Positions 47,276 through 56,220 of a DNA stretch of 64,000 nucleotides are shown in pieces (position 1 is the stretch's first letter; each line of letters opens with the position of its first letter). Position numbers and translations under genes: made by a program. The notes beneath the pieces were generated by a model that did no database searches, was not told where the DNA came from, and worked only from the letters and a program-made list of their open reading frames with translations. This DNA is from Saprospiraceae bacterium. Lineage in GTDB: Bacteria; Bacteroidota; Bacteroidia; Chitinophagales; Saprospiraceae. The stretch lies in the NCBI GenBank assembly GCA_016719615.1, contig JADJYQ010000005.1, positions 707,766 through 771,765 of the forward strand. Reading direction: 5' to 3'.

Positions 47276-50098
47276 TTAATTTTTTTTAAATTCATAAAGT
47301 ATGCTGATATATGCCAATCGTCCGATTAATGGACCACCATAAGTTTGATAACTTTTTTGATTAAAAACATTGGAGGCGCCTAATTTAAAAGTCGTGTTTT
47401 GAGATTTCCAATTCCAGTTTATTTGAGCATCCGTTAGACTATATGTTGGAATGTATCCAGTAAACTGTGGGGAACCCTCAAAAATGAATCCTTTGATCCA
47501 TTTGTAATTGATATTAAATCCGAAATTATTCATTCCCAGGATTTGTAAATCTCTGCCACTAATGCCTAAATTATATTTATGCTCCGGCGTATTAAATGCA
47601 GGAATGATCGGATCGTCAGTTTGCGTATTAAGAATATTCCAGCTGTAATTTCCTTTGAGTTGATAGAGTTGGTTAAAGAAATAATTTAATCCAATCGAAA
47701 AACCCTGAGTCGTTACTTTGTCTTTAGCATTTGCACTTACGCGATAGGCTTGAACACTTGTTGGTAATGCGCTTCCCTGTGGTATAAAGGCATTAATGCC
47801 AATTTGATAACCGATGAAGTCTTCATATTTGCTATAATAATATCCCAAATCTGCATAAATACAATTTAACAAGGTCGTGCGATAGCCAATTTCGATTGTT
47901 TTTACTTTTTCCGGACGTATCGCAGGTACATTAAAATATTCGAGCGTATCACGAATCCCGCTGTTTAAAAAATCCACAAAAGAATTCACGGTTATGAGAT
48001 CATTGATCCCATTAATATTACCCAATAAAATGGCTCTCCCTACATTATAATGCAAGTATTGATCTGACAAGGTAGGATTGCGAATCGCAGATGAAAAGGA
48101 AACTCTTAAATAGTTATTTTTTGAAGGCTGGTAAACTATGGATGCAGCGGGAGAAAAAAGGTATTCAAAATTTTCGTGTTTATCAACTCTGCCTGTCAGA
48201 TTAATGCGCATTTCGTTGTTTAAAAAGGAAAAATTGCCACCGGCATAAAGGCCATATTCGTAAGTATTGATGTTTGTATTTCCTGTATCCAGCAAAATGG
48301 AACCCTTTGAATCAGGATAATAAATTCTTGCGCTTGCACCTACAACAATATCCAGATCGTTGATATCTGAGGCTTGTACAAGGTCCGAAAAGATGTATTC
48401 ACCATGGCCGTGCACTAAAGCAGATCTGTCGTAAAATTTTGTACCACCTTCAGAAAAAGAAATCCGGGAAGTAATATCATCAAACTCACTTTGAAATTCA
48501 GCTGATCCTGGTTCGAAAAAGGAATTGGTACGCAATTGATTGTTACCGGTATTGGCGAATATCTGAGCGAGACTATGCCACAAGCTTAGAGAATCCTGCA
48601 AGCCAAATAAAAATGAATTGACGGCAGCTTTATATTCATTCGGCCTTCCTAGAAAATCTAAAATTTTTGGGTAACCTTCCTTTGAATTAATTTTTGGAAC
48701 CACGTTTAAAGTCCAGTAATTGCTATATGCGGTGACCCAGTTAAAATTGTCGCTGGCAGATTGCTGGAGTTTCAATGCAGTAAAATAGGGATCGTAGGAA
48801 TCCCCTGAATTTTCATGCGTTGCATAAAAACGTAGAAAATACTTTTCCCTTTTAAGCAATTCAAGGCGATGTTGGAAGAAAGTAATATTTTTTAAACTAT
48901 ACCTATTATCACCCTGGTAAACAGTAGAGCCACCGCCTAAACTTGTTGAAAATATAAGTTCAGGTGATGCATATGACAATGCTGGCTTTAATCGAAAATG
49001 GAAAGCAGCATTTCCTTTAAAGTTTTGTGAGTGGTAATCGACCAAATCTTTTTCGCGATAACCTCTGCGATGAAATATACCTAGACCAGGATAAGTGATA
49101 ATTGCATTTCTATAATCGAATTCAGCCTGGTATTCATCACCGTAAATATTCACCGCATCATAACCACCGGGATTCGAATCAGCTGAAATGGAATTGTACA
49201 CCGCATCGTAATTTTCAGCTTCCCAATCATTAGCAGTCAGATAAAATAAATTTAATTTGTAAGCAAAGTACTCATGACCGTCTTTATTTTTAAAAGCATC
49301 AGCCCAACGCAAACAGGCATCCAATAAATTTCGTTCGCCAGCTTTTAATTGAAAACTCAATCCTTTATGGATAAAAGGGTTTTTTGTTTCCATGCTAATG
49401 ACACCATTGAATGCATTCGGTCCATAAAATGCGGAACTGGCACCTACAATGAGGTCAACTTTATTGACATCCAATTCGCAGGAGCCCAGGAAATTGCCCA
49501 ATGAAAAATTGAGTCCCGGTGATTGATTGTCGACACCATCAATGATTTGTAGTGAACGAACGGGACTGGTGCTGTTGAATCCTCTGGTATTAATGATGGT
49601 AAATCCTAAGCTTGCTGTTGTAAGATCAACATCTTTTAAGGATCCGAGTCCGTCATAAAAACTTGCAGATGGCGTTTCTCGTATGGCGATGAGGTCCATG
49701 GACTCTACGGTGAGCGGAGACGCTTTTTGTTTGTCGCTTATCCTTTGTCCACTGATTTCTACAACATCGATCATTACGGATTCTTCTTCCAATTCAATGT
49801 TCAGACTTTTACCGGGCTCGCTTAAGTCGATCGTTTTGGTGGCATATCCACTATACCTAAATTCTAAAGAGATTGGATAGGAAAGTTCAAATTTTAACAA
49901 AAATTGTCCGTCAAAATCAGTGGTTGTGCCAATCGAACTGCCCTTTAAGATAACCGTTGCTCCAATCAAGGGTTCTCCGCTTTTGGCATCTTTTAAATTA
50001 CCGATAAGGGTATTTTGTGCGAAAATCGGAATAAAAAAGCTGATTATGAAACATAAAAATATTACAATAAAGTGCAATATGTTTAATCCTGCCTTCAT
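47276..50098 (-). CDS. TonB-dependent receptor with N-terminal carboxypeptidase-like domain
   Basis: Outer-membrane active transporter, about 940 residues from MKAGLNILHF. A signal peptide ends near FAQNTL, then a CarboxypepD_reg domain (LKDAKSGEPLIGATVILKG), a plug with VVEISGQRISDKQ and the INTRGFNS and NAFNGVISMETKNP segments, then a long barrel rich in alternating aromatic strands. The C-terminus ends in YEFKKN. ATG 50098 is preferred over 50149 because the 17 extra residues are charged and precede the signal. The substrate is unknown. It is followed by the esterase-like protein with no promoter between. Confidence 0.9.
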   Translation of the reverse strand: MKAGLNILHFIVIFLCFIISFFIPIFAQNTLIGNLKDAKSGEPLIGATVILKGSSIGTTTDFDGQFLLKFELSYPISLEFRYSGYATKTIDLSEPGKSLNIELEEESVMIDVVEISGQRISDKQKASPLTVESMDLIAIRETPSASFYDGLGSLKDVDLTTASLGFTIINTRGFNSTSPVRSLQIIDGVDNQSPGLNFSLGNFLGSCELDVNKVDLIVGASSAFYGPNAFNGVISMETKNPFIHKGLSFQLKAGERNLLDACLRWADAFKNKDGHEYFAYKLNLFYLTANDWEAENYDAVYNSISADSNPGGYDAVNIYGDEYQAEFDYRNAIITYPGLGIFHRRGYREKDLVDYHSQNFKGNAAFHFRLKPALSYASPELIFSTSLGGGSTVYQGDNRYSLKNITFFQHRLELLKREKYFLRFYATHENSGDSYDPYFTALKLQQSASDNFNWVTAYSNYWTLNVVPKINSKEGYPKILDFLGRPNEYKAAVNSFLFGLQDSLSLWHSLAQIFANTGNNQLRTNSFFEPGSAEFQSEFDDITSRISFSEGGTKFYDRSALVHGHGEYIFSDLVQASDINDLDIVVGASARIYYPDSKGSILLDTGNTNINTYEYGLYAGGNFSFLNNEMRINLTGRVDKHENFEYLFSPAASIVYQPSKNNYLRVSFSSAIRNPTLSDQYLHYNVGRAILLGNINGINDLITVNSFVDFLNSGIRDTLEYFNVPAIRPEKVKTIEIGYRTTLLNCIYADLGYYYSKYEDFIGYQIGINAFIPQGSALPTSVQAYRVSANAKDKVTTQGFSIGLNYFFNQLYQLKGNYSWNILNTQTDDPIIPAFNTPEHKYNLGISGRDLQILGMNNFGFNINYKWIKGFIFEGSPQFTGYIPTYSLTDAQINWNWKSQNTTFKLGASNVFNQKSYQTYGGPLIGRLAYISILYEFKKN

Positions 50099-50179
50099 GT
50101 TGTTCTTGCGTTTTTGTTTGGGATTTCTGAATCCCATGCAAGTTAACAAGAGCGAAGGAATTTATATAGGTTTGGTTAA

Positions 50180-50187
50180 CAAAAATA
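50180..50187 (-). promoter_or_regulatory. -7 box TATTTTTG upstream of the TonB receptor
   Basis: TAnnTTTG match on the minus strand, about 80 bp before the ATG at 50098. The leader contains a small hairpin GGGATT/AATCCC at 50120-50135. The box sits next to the 3' end of the glycosyltransferase gene. Confidence 0.3.
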
Positions 50188-50192
50188 AGTGT

Positions 50193-51146
50193 TTAGCTTT
50201 TGGACCAAAACCTCAAATAGATACCTAATTTAAAAATTTGCAAGGACCAAAGATTTGGATTTCGTCCCCTTAAATTTCTGATCATTGTTTTTTCCAGTTT
50301 TTTGTATAGGAAGAGACACAGCTGATGGAGTCGTAATAGGTAAATATAATCTGCAAGTTTTGTAAGTTTAGTTTGGATCAGTCCTTTGTTTGATTTATGA
50401 ATTTTTATTGAATTTCTTACAGCTGATACTGTATTTCTGAGAAATTGGCGGGTCGAATATATGCCTTCATGTACAACCGGATTATCGATATGTATGATGG
50501 CAATTCCATGTTGTTTTAATAAACATGCCCACACATAATCTTCGTGCCCATAATTCCGAATGTTTTCGTCGAATGGAAATTTGAGTATTATTGAATTTTT
50601 AACGGCAAAATTTACGGTATGGAATGTGCGGTAAGGATTTTTTTGGCGAATATTTAAATTTGGATTTTCAATTTTTGTACCGTACATCCAGTGCAATAAA
50701 TAAATTTCATCGACGGGTTTTTGAGGAGGATAAATACATGATCCGTAAAATACCTGATCGCGTTCTTCAGAGAATAGATTTAAATAATTTTTCAGGAATT
50801 CCGGACTCTGGATTTGGACATCGGCATCTAAAAAAATCAAGTAATTATATTTAGCTTTCCTTGCCAATTTATTTCTGGTAGCTGCTCGGCCACAGTTGGT
50901 ATCATTTGCAATAATGAAGCAGTTCTTCAATTGCAGGATGGAAGTATTAAGTTCCAACCAATGCTCACCTGAAGCATCATCTAACACAAGAATTTCATAA
51001 GGAACACATAAGGTTTCAGCTTGACTCGATAGCTGTGTAACCAGCCTTCGAACATCTGTTTTAAACTCGGGAATAAGTATAGAAAGCACTCCTGCAAAAC
51101 TATGAAAAAATAGGGGATCCTCAATAATAGTTCTTGGCGCAACCAA
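50193..51146 (-). CDS. Glycosyltransferase family 2
   Basis: Up to 317 residues. GT-A fold motifs: VLSILIPEFKTD at the start, ILVLDDASGEH, FIIANDTNCGRAATRN and the metal-binding DxD in YLIFLDADVQ. Acceptor-side segments are FDENIRNYGHEDYVWA and PVVHEGIY. It transfers a sugar from a nucleotide donor, probably to a cell-envelope glycan. There is no ATG near the start; the frame opens at TTG 51146, and a GTG at 51089 is an alternative directly before the first beta strand. It is divergent from mqnE, with about 50 bp between starts. Confidence 0.85.
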   Translation of the reverse strand: MVAPRTIIEDPLFFHSFAGVLSILIPEFKTDVRRLVTQLSSQAETLCVPYEILVLDDASGEHWLELNTSILQLKNCFIIANDTNCGRAATRNKLARKAKYNYLIFLDADVQIQSPEFLKNYLNLFSEERDQVFYGSCIYPPQKPVDEIYLLHWMYGTKIENPNLNIRQKNPYRTFHTVNFAVKNSIILKFPFDENIRNYGHEDYVWACLLKQHGIAIIHIDNPVVHEGIYSTRQFLRNTVSAVRNSIKIHKSNKGLIQTKLTKLADYIYLLRLHQLCLFLYKKLEKTMIRNLRGRNPNLWSLQIFKLGIYLRFWSKS

Positions 51147-51164
51147 GAGGGAGAATTGTTGTTG

Positions 51165-51172
51165 TAACTTTG
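51165..51172 (+). promoter_or_regulatory. -7 box TAACTTTG of the mqnE operon
   Basis: TAnnTTTG match 27 bp upstream of the mqnE ATG at 51199, in the intergenic region shared with the divergent glycosyltransferase. Confidence 0.45.
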
Positions 51173-51198
51173 TAATTCTTTTAATTCATTTTTCTCTC

Positions 51199-52362
51199 AT
51201 GAAAACCCTTCCCAAACATCCCAACCTTTTGCAAATACGCGATAAAGTCTTGGCTGGAGTGCGGATTGAAGCTGGTGAATGTTTGGATCTATATAAATAC
51301 GCAGATTTAAGCTATTTGGGAGTATTGGCAAACGCGATTCGCGAACAAAAGCATGGTAACAAGACCTTTTTTAATAGAAATTTTCATATAGAACCTACCA
51401 ATATATGTCTTTATACCTGCAGTTTTTGCTCTTATTCGCGATTGATTAAGAAAAGAGAAGAAGGTTGGGAATATACATTAGAAGAGATGATGGATCAGTT
51501 TAAATCATATGATTCTAAGCCGGTGACCGAAGTACATATCGTAGGTGGAGTCATGCCTAAATATGATCTTGAATTTTATTGCAATTTTTTCAGAGCCATT
51601 AAAAATCATCGACCGGAAATTCATTTGAAAGCCCTGACTCCGGTAGAATATCATTATATTTTCAAAAAAGCAAAACTGAGTTATGCAGAAGGCTTAAAAA
51701 TGGTGAAAGCTGCGGGCGTAGATTCTTTGCCAGGAGGCGGAGCGGAGATCTTTGATGAAGAAATTCGAGAAAAAATAGCGGGTGGAAAATGTTCTTCCGA
51801 TGAGTGGCTAAGCATTCATCAATTGTGGCATGAAATGGGCATGAAATCAAATGCCACAATTCTTTACGGGCACATAGAAACTTATGAACATCGCGTGGAT
51901 CATATGTTGCGTTTGTGCAATTTGCAAGATCAAACCGGCGGTTTCCAAACCTTTATTCCACTTAAATTCAGAAATAAGAATAACCAAATGTCGCATTTGG
52001 AAGAAGTAAGTCTGATTGAAGATTTAAGAAATTATGCGATCGCCAGAATATTTTTGGATAACTTTGATCACATCAAAGCTTACTGGCCAATGCTTGGGCG
52101 GGATTATGCTCAGTTATCATTGGCATTTGGAGTTGATGATATTGATGGAACCATAGATGATTCCACAAAAATTTATTCAATGGCCGGATCTGAAGAACAG
52201 AATCCAAGCATGACGACAGATGATATCGTGCAACTGATTTTACAAGTTGGCCGAAGGGCTATTGAACGAGATTCTCTTTATCATGAGATCAAAGAATATA
52301 CAAAAGAAGATACATCTTTAAATTCAGGCTTGCGGTATTATTCTTTACCTGTCCATTCATAA
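51199..52362 (+). CDS. mqnE: Aminodeoxyfutalosine synthase (radical SAM)
   Basis: Menaquinone synthesis by the futalosine route: adds the adenosyl group from SAM to the product of MqnA. 387 residues. The radical SAM cluster motif is CLYTCSFC (C-x3-C-x2-C) near residues 69-76. Family segments: VGGVMPKYD, LPGGGAEIFDEEIREKI, NATILYGHIETYEHRVDH, TGGFQTFIPLKF, KAYWPMLG and DDIDGTIDD. The GGGAEIF and TYEHRVDH blocks point to MqnE rather than MqnC. It forms an operon with the phosphatase and mqnA. Confidence 0.92.
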   Translation: MKTLPKHPNLLQIRDKVLAGVRIEAGECLDLYKYADLSYLGVLANAIREQKHGNKTFFNRNFHIEPTNICLYTCSFCSYSRLIKKREEGWEYTLEEMMDQFKSYDSKPVTEVHIVGGVMPKYDLEFYCNFFRAIKNHRPEIHLKALTPVEYHYIFKKAKLSYAEGLKMVKAAGVDSLPGGGAEIFDEEIREKIAGGKCSSDEWLSIHQLWHEMGMKSNATILYGHIETYEHRVDHMLRLCNLQDQTGGFQTFIPLKFRNKNNQMSHLEEVSLIEDLRNYAIARIFLDNFDHIKAYWPMLGRDYAQLSLAFGVDDIDGTIDDSTKIYSMAGSEEQNPSMTTDDIVQLILQVGRRAIERDSLYHEIKEYTKEDTSLNSGLRYYSLPVHS

Positions 52363-52371
52363 AATATTTCA

Positions 52372-52995
52372 GTGGAGAAATTGCTTTACATATTGAGGCA
52401 TGGTGAAACGGATTATAATCTTTCCGGAATAGTGCAAGGGAGAAGTATAAATTCGCATTTGAATGAAACCGGACGCAAGCAAGCAGAAGCATTTTATAAT
52501 GAATATAAAGATGTAGCATTTGATGGATTTTGGGCTTCTTCTCAAATCAGAACTTATCAAACGATTGCTGCCTTTGAAAGTACTGGTTTACCAATTATCA
52601 GGGATCATAGAATCGATGAAATATGTTGGGGAGAGCACGAAGGAAAATGTGGAGATCCGGACCTCATGTTAAAGTATAACCGGATTATTCAATCATGGTC
52701 ACTAGGTAATTATCACGACAAACCTGATGGGGGAGAATCTGCCTACGAACTTGGGCAACGCATCCAATCGTTTTTGAATGATTTGCAATTGGTAGATTTT
52801 AAAAAAGCTTTAGTTGCTACACATGGAAGAACGTTGCGAGCAATGATGTGTTTGATACGGAAACAACCATTGAGTTTGATGGAAACTATTGGGCATCAGA
52901 ATACTTGTTTATATATTGTTGGCTGGTATGATCAGGAATGGCAAATCGTGTGTGAGAATAATTGTGATCACCTTGCTCAAAACATTGGCATCTAA
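52372..52995 (+). CDS. Histidine phosphatase family protein inside the menaquinone operon
   Basis: 207 residues, phosphoglycerate-mutase-like fold. Catalytic RHG in LRHGETDYN (about residues 8-16), a second His in ATHGRTLRAMM and the phosphate-binding GESAYELGQR. The start is GTG 52372, 9 bp after the mqnE stop, and the stop overlaps the mqnA ATG (TAATG), so it is translationally coupled. The substrate is unknown. The placement between two futalosine-pathway genes suggests a linked role, but no futalosine-pathway phosphatase step is established. Confidence 0.85.
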   Translation: MEKLLYILRHGETDYNLSGIVQGRSINSHLNETGRKQAEAFYNEYKDVAFDGFWASSQIRTYQTIAAFESTGLPIIRDHRIDEICWGEHEGKCGDPDLMLKYNRIIQSWSLGNYHDKPDGGESAYELGQRIQSFLNDLQLVDFKKALVATHGRTLRAMMCLIRKQPLSLMETIGHQNTCLYIVGWYDQEWQIVCENNCDHLAQNIGI

Positions 52996-53744
52996 TGCTT
53001 AGACTAGCTTCCGTCAAATATTTAAATTCACTTCCATTTAGTTATGCTTTAAATAAACTTGAGCAAAAGGGCCTATTGCAGTGGGAGCGAGCATTGCCTT
53101 CGCGTTGTGCGAGTTTGCTGAAAGAAAATTTAGTGGATATCGCATTGCTGCCAGTTGGCGCCTTGAGTGATTTTGACAAACTATATGGAGTAACTGATTA
53201 TTGTATTGGTTCTGTGAGTGCTGTTAAGACTGTGCGCTTGTTCAGTCAATATAAATTTGAAGAAATTGAACAAATTGTATTGAGTGATGCATCCAGAACT
53301 TCAAACATTCTTGTTAAAATATTAGCAGAAGAATATTGGGCTTGGAAAGGAGTCCGTTTTTGCAAAAGTGAGACCCAACAAATACAATTAAAAACTGCTC
53401 AATTGATTATTGGTGATGAAGTTTTTGTTGCAGAACATCAATATAATTATTCTATGGATCTTGGATATGAATGGAATAATTTTACCGGACTTCCCTTTGT
53501 TTTTGCAGTGTGGGTTTCGAAAAACAAATTATCTGCTGAAATGGAGTTGTGTTTAAGAAACGCATTTAAAGAAGGACTTGATTATTTGCTGAACGAGGAA
53601 AATTTTGAGCAATTTAATATTCCTAAGGAAATCCTGATCCCTTATTTCCGACAACATATTTCTTATCATTTAGATGAAGATAAAAAAACGGCGATCGATA
53701 AATTCCTGCATTTAGCTGGATTTAGGAACCCATTGGTTAACTAA
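52995..53744 (+). CDS. mqnA: Chorismate dehydratase
   Basis: First futalosine-pathway step: chorismate to 3-enolpyruvylbenzoate. 249 residues of the periplasmic-binding-protein fold found in MqnA/MqnD. Family segments: SVKYLNSLPF at the N-terminus, LVDIALLPVGAL, CIGSVSAVKTVRLFS, LSDASRTSN, GDEVFVA and GLPFVFAVWV. MqnA is favoured over MqnD by the SVKYLNSLPF and SDASRTS blocks. The ATG overlaps the phosphatase stop. The remaining pathway genes (mqnB/C/D) are not in the window. Confidence 0.92.
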   Translation: MLRLASVKYLNSLPFSYALNKLEQKGLLQWERALPSRCASLLKENLVDIALLPVGALSDFDKLYGVTDYCIGSVSAVKTVRLFSQYKFEEIEQIVLSDASRTSNILVKILAEEYWAWKGVRFCKSETQQIQLKTAQLIIGDEVFVAEHQYNYSMDLGYEWNNFTGLPFVFAVWVSKNKLSAEMELCLRNAFKEGLDYLLNEENFEQFNIPKEILIPYFRQHISYHLDEDKKTAIDKFLHLAGFRNPLVN

Positions 53745-53911
53745 GATCAAATCCTATTCCTTAGCAATCATATATTTATAATTGAGGATTAAATGTTATA
53801 TTTAAAATAAACGGATGCAGGATCTTATAAAACAAAATATTTTTATTTATTATTCAGTAGAGTCGACGGAAATTTTGCAAATTTGCAATCCTTTTCCCTA
53901 TTTCCGAAGCA

Positions 53912-55342
53912 GTGATATTGAAGCCAACTTTACAACATAGCACCACTGATCCCGTATTGGTTTGGAATAAAATTCTGGACCTCATTAGGAATGCAGTTCC
54001 AAAAGACAATTTTAGAAAATGGTTTGAACCCATAGTGCCTATCAGATTGGTAGATCATGCATTGACGATTCAAGTACCTAATAAATTTTTTTATGAGTGG
54101 ATTGAGTCCAATTTTTTGAATTTGCTACGCAGTTGTGTAAGAAAGGAGTTAGGAGATCAGGGAAAGTTGGAGTACCAAATTTTGGTGGAAGATCACCACA
54201 AGCCCGGATTTAGTAAAAAGCCTTTAAAATCTGAAAAAGAAGCATTTAGTGATCCAGGGGCTATTGCAAATCCATTTGTAATTCCGGGCATTCGAAAATT
54301 GAAGTTTGAGACGAATTTATCGCCTAAATACCAATTTGAGAACTTCATTGAAGGAACCTGCAACCGGGTTGCGCGCCAAGCAGGGCTACACATTGCACAA
54401 AAGCCTGGCAATATGTTTAATCCGCTCGTTATTTATGGATCTGTGGGTTTGGGTAAAACACATTTGGTTCAAGCAATTGGAAATGGCATTTTACAAAATT
54501 CTCCGGATAAGAACATCGTATATACTAATGCTGAGAAGTTTACGAATCAGTTTATCCTTGCCGTTAAGAACAATAGCGTATCAGAGTTTTCTAATTTTTA
54601 TCAAAATCTGGATGTTTTGTTATTGGATGACATTCAGTTTTTTGCAGGCAAAGCAGGTACCCAGGAAATATTTTTTCATTTATTCAACCAACTTCACCAA
54701 AACTGTAAGCAAATTGTGCTTAGTGCCGACCGGCCGCCAAAAGACTTACAGGATATCGAAGAACGGTTGGTCAGTCGTTTTAAATGGGGTTTAAGTGCAG
54801 ATCTGACCTCGCCTGATTTTGAGACCAGAATGGCCATATTATTAGCCAAATTGGATCAAAATCAGCAACATTTGCCTGATAATGTGATGGAATATCTCTG
54901 CCAAAACATTAAATCCAATATCCGCGAACTGGAAGGAGCATTAGTATCCATGATTGCCCAATCGTCTTTGAATTTCAGGAAAATAGATATTGAGCTTGCG
55001 CGGGAAGTTGTTCAGAGTTTTGTCAATCAAATTAATCAGGAGCTCAGTGTCGAAATCATTGCTAAAATTGTAGCTGACCAATATAAAGTACCCATGGAAC
55101 GATTGGTCGGAAAGGGACGACAAAGGCAGGTTGTGATGGCCCGTCAAATGGCGATGTACTTTTCCAAACAGTTTACACAGAAGTCCCTCAAGCAAATTGG
55201 AGAATTCTTTGGCGGTAAAGACCACGCTACGGTTCTATATTCTTGTAATATGGCGAAATACCTTCTCGATGCAGACCCACTTTATCGGGAAATTGCAGAA
55301 GTCGTACAAAAGAGAATCCAGAAAAGCCAACGAATAAAATAG
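53912..55342 (+). CDS. dnaA: Chromosomal replication initiator protein DnaA
   Basis: Binds DnaA boxes and opens the origin. 476 residues. Domain I is N-terminal (WNKILDLI, then NFRKWFEPIVP). The AAA+ domain has Walker A GSVGLGKT and Walker B VLLLDDIQFF, with the sensor-like LSADRPPKDL and RLVSRFKWG. The C-terminal DNA-binding domain carries VMARQMAMYFSKQF and the signature GGKDHATVLYSC. The start is GTG at 53912; a TTG at 53918 is an alternative. No cluster of DnaA boxes was seen in the flanking sequence, so this is not evidence for an adjacent origin. Confidence 0.96.
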   Translation: MILKPTLQHSTTDPVLVWNKILDLIRNAVPKDNFRKWFEPIVPIRLVDHALTIQVPNKFFYEWIESNFLNLLRSCVRKELGDQGKLEYQILVEDHHKPGFSKKPLKSEKEAFSDPGAIANPFVIPGIRKLKFETNLSPKYQFENFIEGTCNRVARQAGLHIAQKPGNMFNPLVIYGSVGLGKTHLVQAIGNGILQNSPDKNIVYTNAEKFTNQFILAVKNNSVSEFSNFYQNLDVLLLDDIQFFAGKAGTQEIFFHLFNQLHQNCKQIVLSADRPPKDLQDIEERLVSRFKWGLSADLTSPDFETRMAILLAKLDQNQQHLPDNVMEYLCQNIKSNIRELEGALVSMIAQSSLNFRKIDIELAREVVQSFVNQINQELSVEIIAKIVADQYKVPMERLVGKGRQRQVVMARQMAMYFSKQFTQKSLKQIGEFFGGKDHATVLYSCNMAKYLLDADPLYREIAEVVQKRIQKSQRIK

Positions 55343-55404
55343 ATTTCCTATTTTTGCGAGCTTATTTCGTGAATATCATTGTAATTCATTGATTTTTAGA
55401 GATA

Positions 55405-55910
55405 ATGGAATCCGGCATGGGTGTGGAATCCGGCATGAGTGTGGGTGTGGGTGTGAGTGTGTGGGAATTCGGCATGGGTGTGAGTGTGTGTGTGAGTGTG
55501 TGTGTAGGAATTCGGCATTGGTGTGAGTGTGGGTGGGTGTGTGTGTTGCAAGATTGAGAAGCAATTGAAGAGTTGAAAGAAAAAAAGATCCTTGAAGCAG
55601 GATTTAAATAAAGATAAAGGAATTTGTAGGTGAGGTGGAATCCGGCATGGGTGTGAGTGTGTGTGTGTGTGTGGTTGTGTGGAATCCGGTATGGGTGTGT
55701 GTTATAATATCTAGGCAGAACTAAAGAATTGAAAAAAATTAAAAAAGATCCTTGAAGAAGGATTTATTGAGATAAAAGGAATTTGTAGGTGAGGTGTGGG
55801 CCTCGAGGGTCCGAGGAATCGGGAGGTGTGAGTGGGGGGGGGGGGGTGTGGGGGTGTGTGTGAGGGGAATTCGGCATGGGGGAGTGTGGGGTGGTGTGTG
55901 GGAGTGCTGC
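55405..55910 (+). repeat. GT-rich microsatellite array with truncated tRNA-Ser leader copies
   Basis: Long runs of (GT)n/GGGTGTGAGTGTG-like repeat. A recurring seed GGAATYCGGCATG starts at 55407, 55425, 55464, 55507, 55637, 55681 (one variant base) and 55866. Two leader copies (AAAGATCCTTGAAG...AAGGAATTTGTA) end in the first 9-10 bases of tRNA-Ser (GGTGAGGTG) at 55629 and 55788, then turn into the microsatellite. A run of 13 G lies at 55834-55846, a possible G-quadruplex or slippage site. No gene is present. Confidence 0.8.
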
Positions 55911-55988
55911 AAGATTGAGAAGCAATTGAAGAGTTGAAAGAAAAAAAGATCCTTGAAGAAGGATTTAATTAAGATAAAGGAATTTGTA

Positions 55989-56161
55989 GGTGAGGTGGGT
56001 GAGTGGCTGAAACTAACGGTTTGCTAAACCGTCGTACCTTGAAAAGGGTACCGAGGGTTCGAATGCTGACGAAGCGTAGCTTGTCAGCATGCCGACAATC
56101 CGCCCAAAGAAATATGAAATTAAGCAGGAGACATGAAGGCGGATTCGTCGGCATCCCTCCC
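55989..56161 (+). pseudogene. Decayed tRNA-Ser copy interrupted by an 88-bp element
   Basis: 55989-56064 copies the intact tRNA-Ser from the acceptor stem to GGGTTCGAAT in the T-arm, with one G missing in the variable arm. At that point 88 bp are inserted, and after them CCCTCCC of the T-arm/acceptor side resumes (56155-56161) before the sequence diverges, so the 3' acceptor strand TCACC is lost. It cannot form a functional tRNA. Confidence 0.85.
56065..56152. mobile_element. 88-bp two-hairpin insertion element flanked by AT/AT
   Basis: Starts GCTGACGAAGC and ends GATTCGTCGGC, imperfect terminal inverted repeats. Hairpin 1 spans 56065-56088 (GCTGACGAAGC / GCTTGTCAGC). Hairpin 2 pairs GCCGACAATCCGCC (from 56091) with GGCGGATTCGTCGGC (to 56152). 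AT lies on both sides, while the intact tRNA has a single AT here, which fits a 2-bp target duplication. No coding capacity, so it must be non-autonomous (MITE- or REPIN-like). Confidence 0.65.
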
Positions 56162-56220
56162 TTGAAGGAATAAAAAGAACAGCAAAGGCTGTAAAAAAAA
56201 TAAAGATAAAGGAATTTGTA

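Noticed and set aside
55376..55564. Open frame on the minus strand rich in Thr-His repeats
   Set aside because: It is the translation of the GT microsatellite; no start context and no conserved residues.
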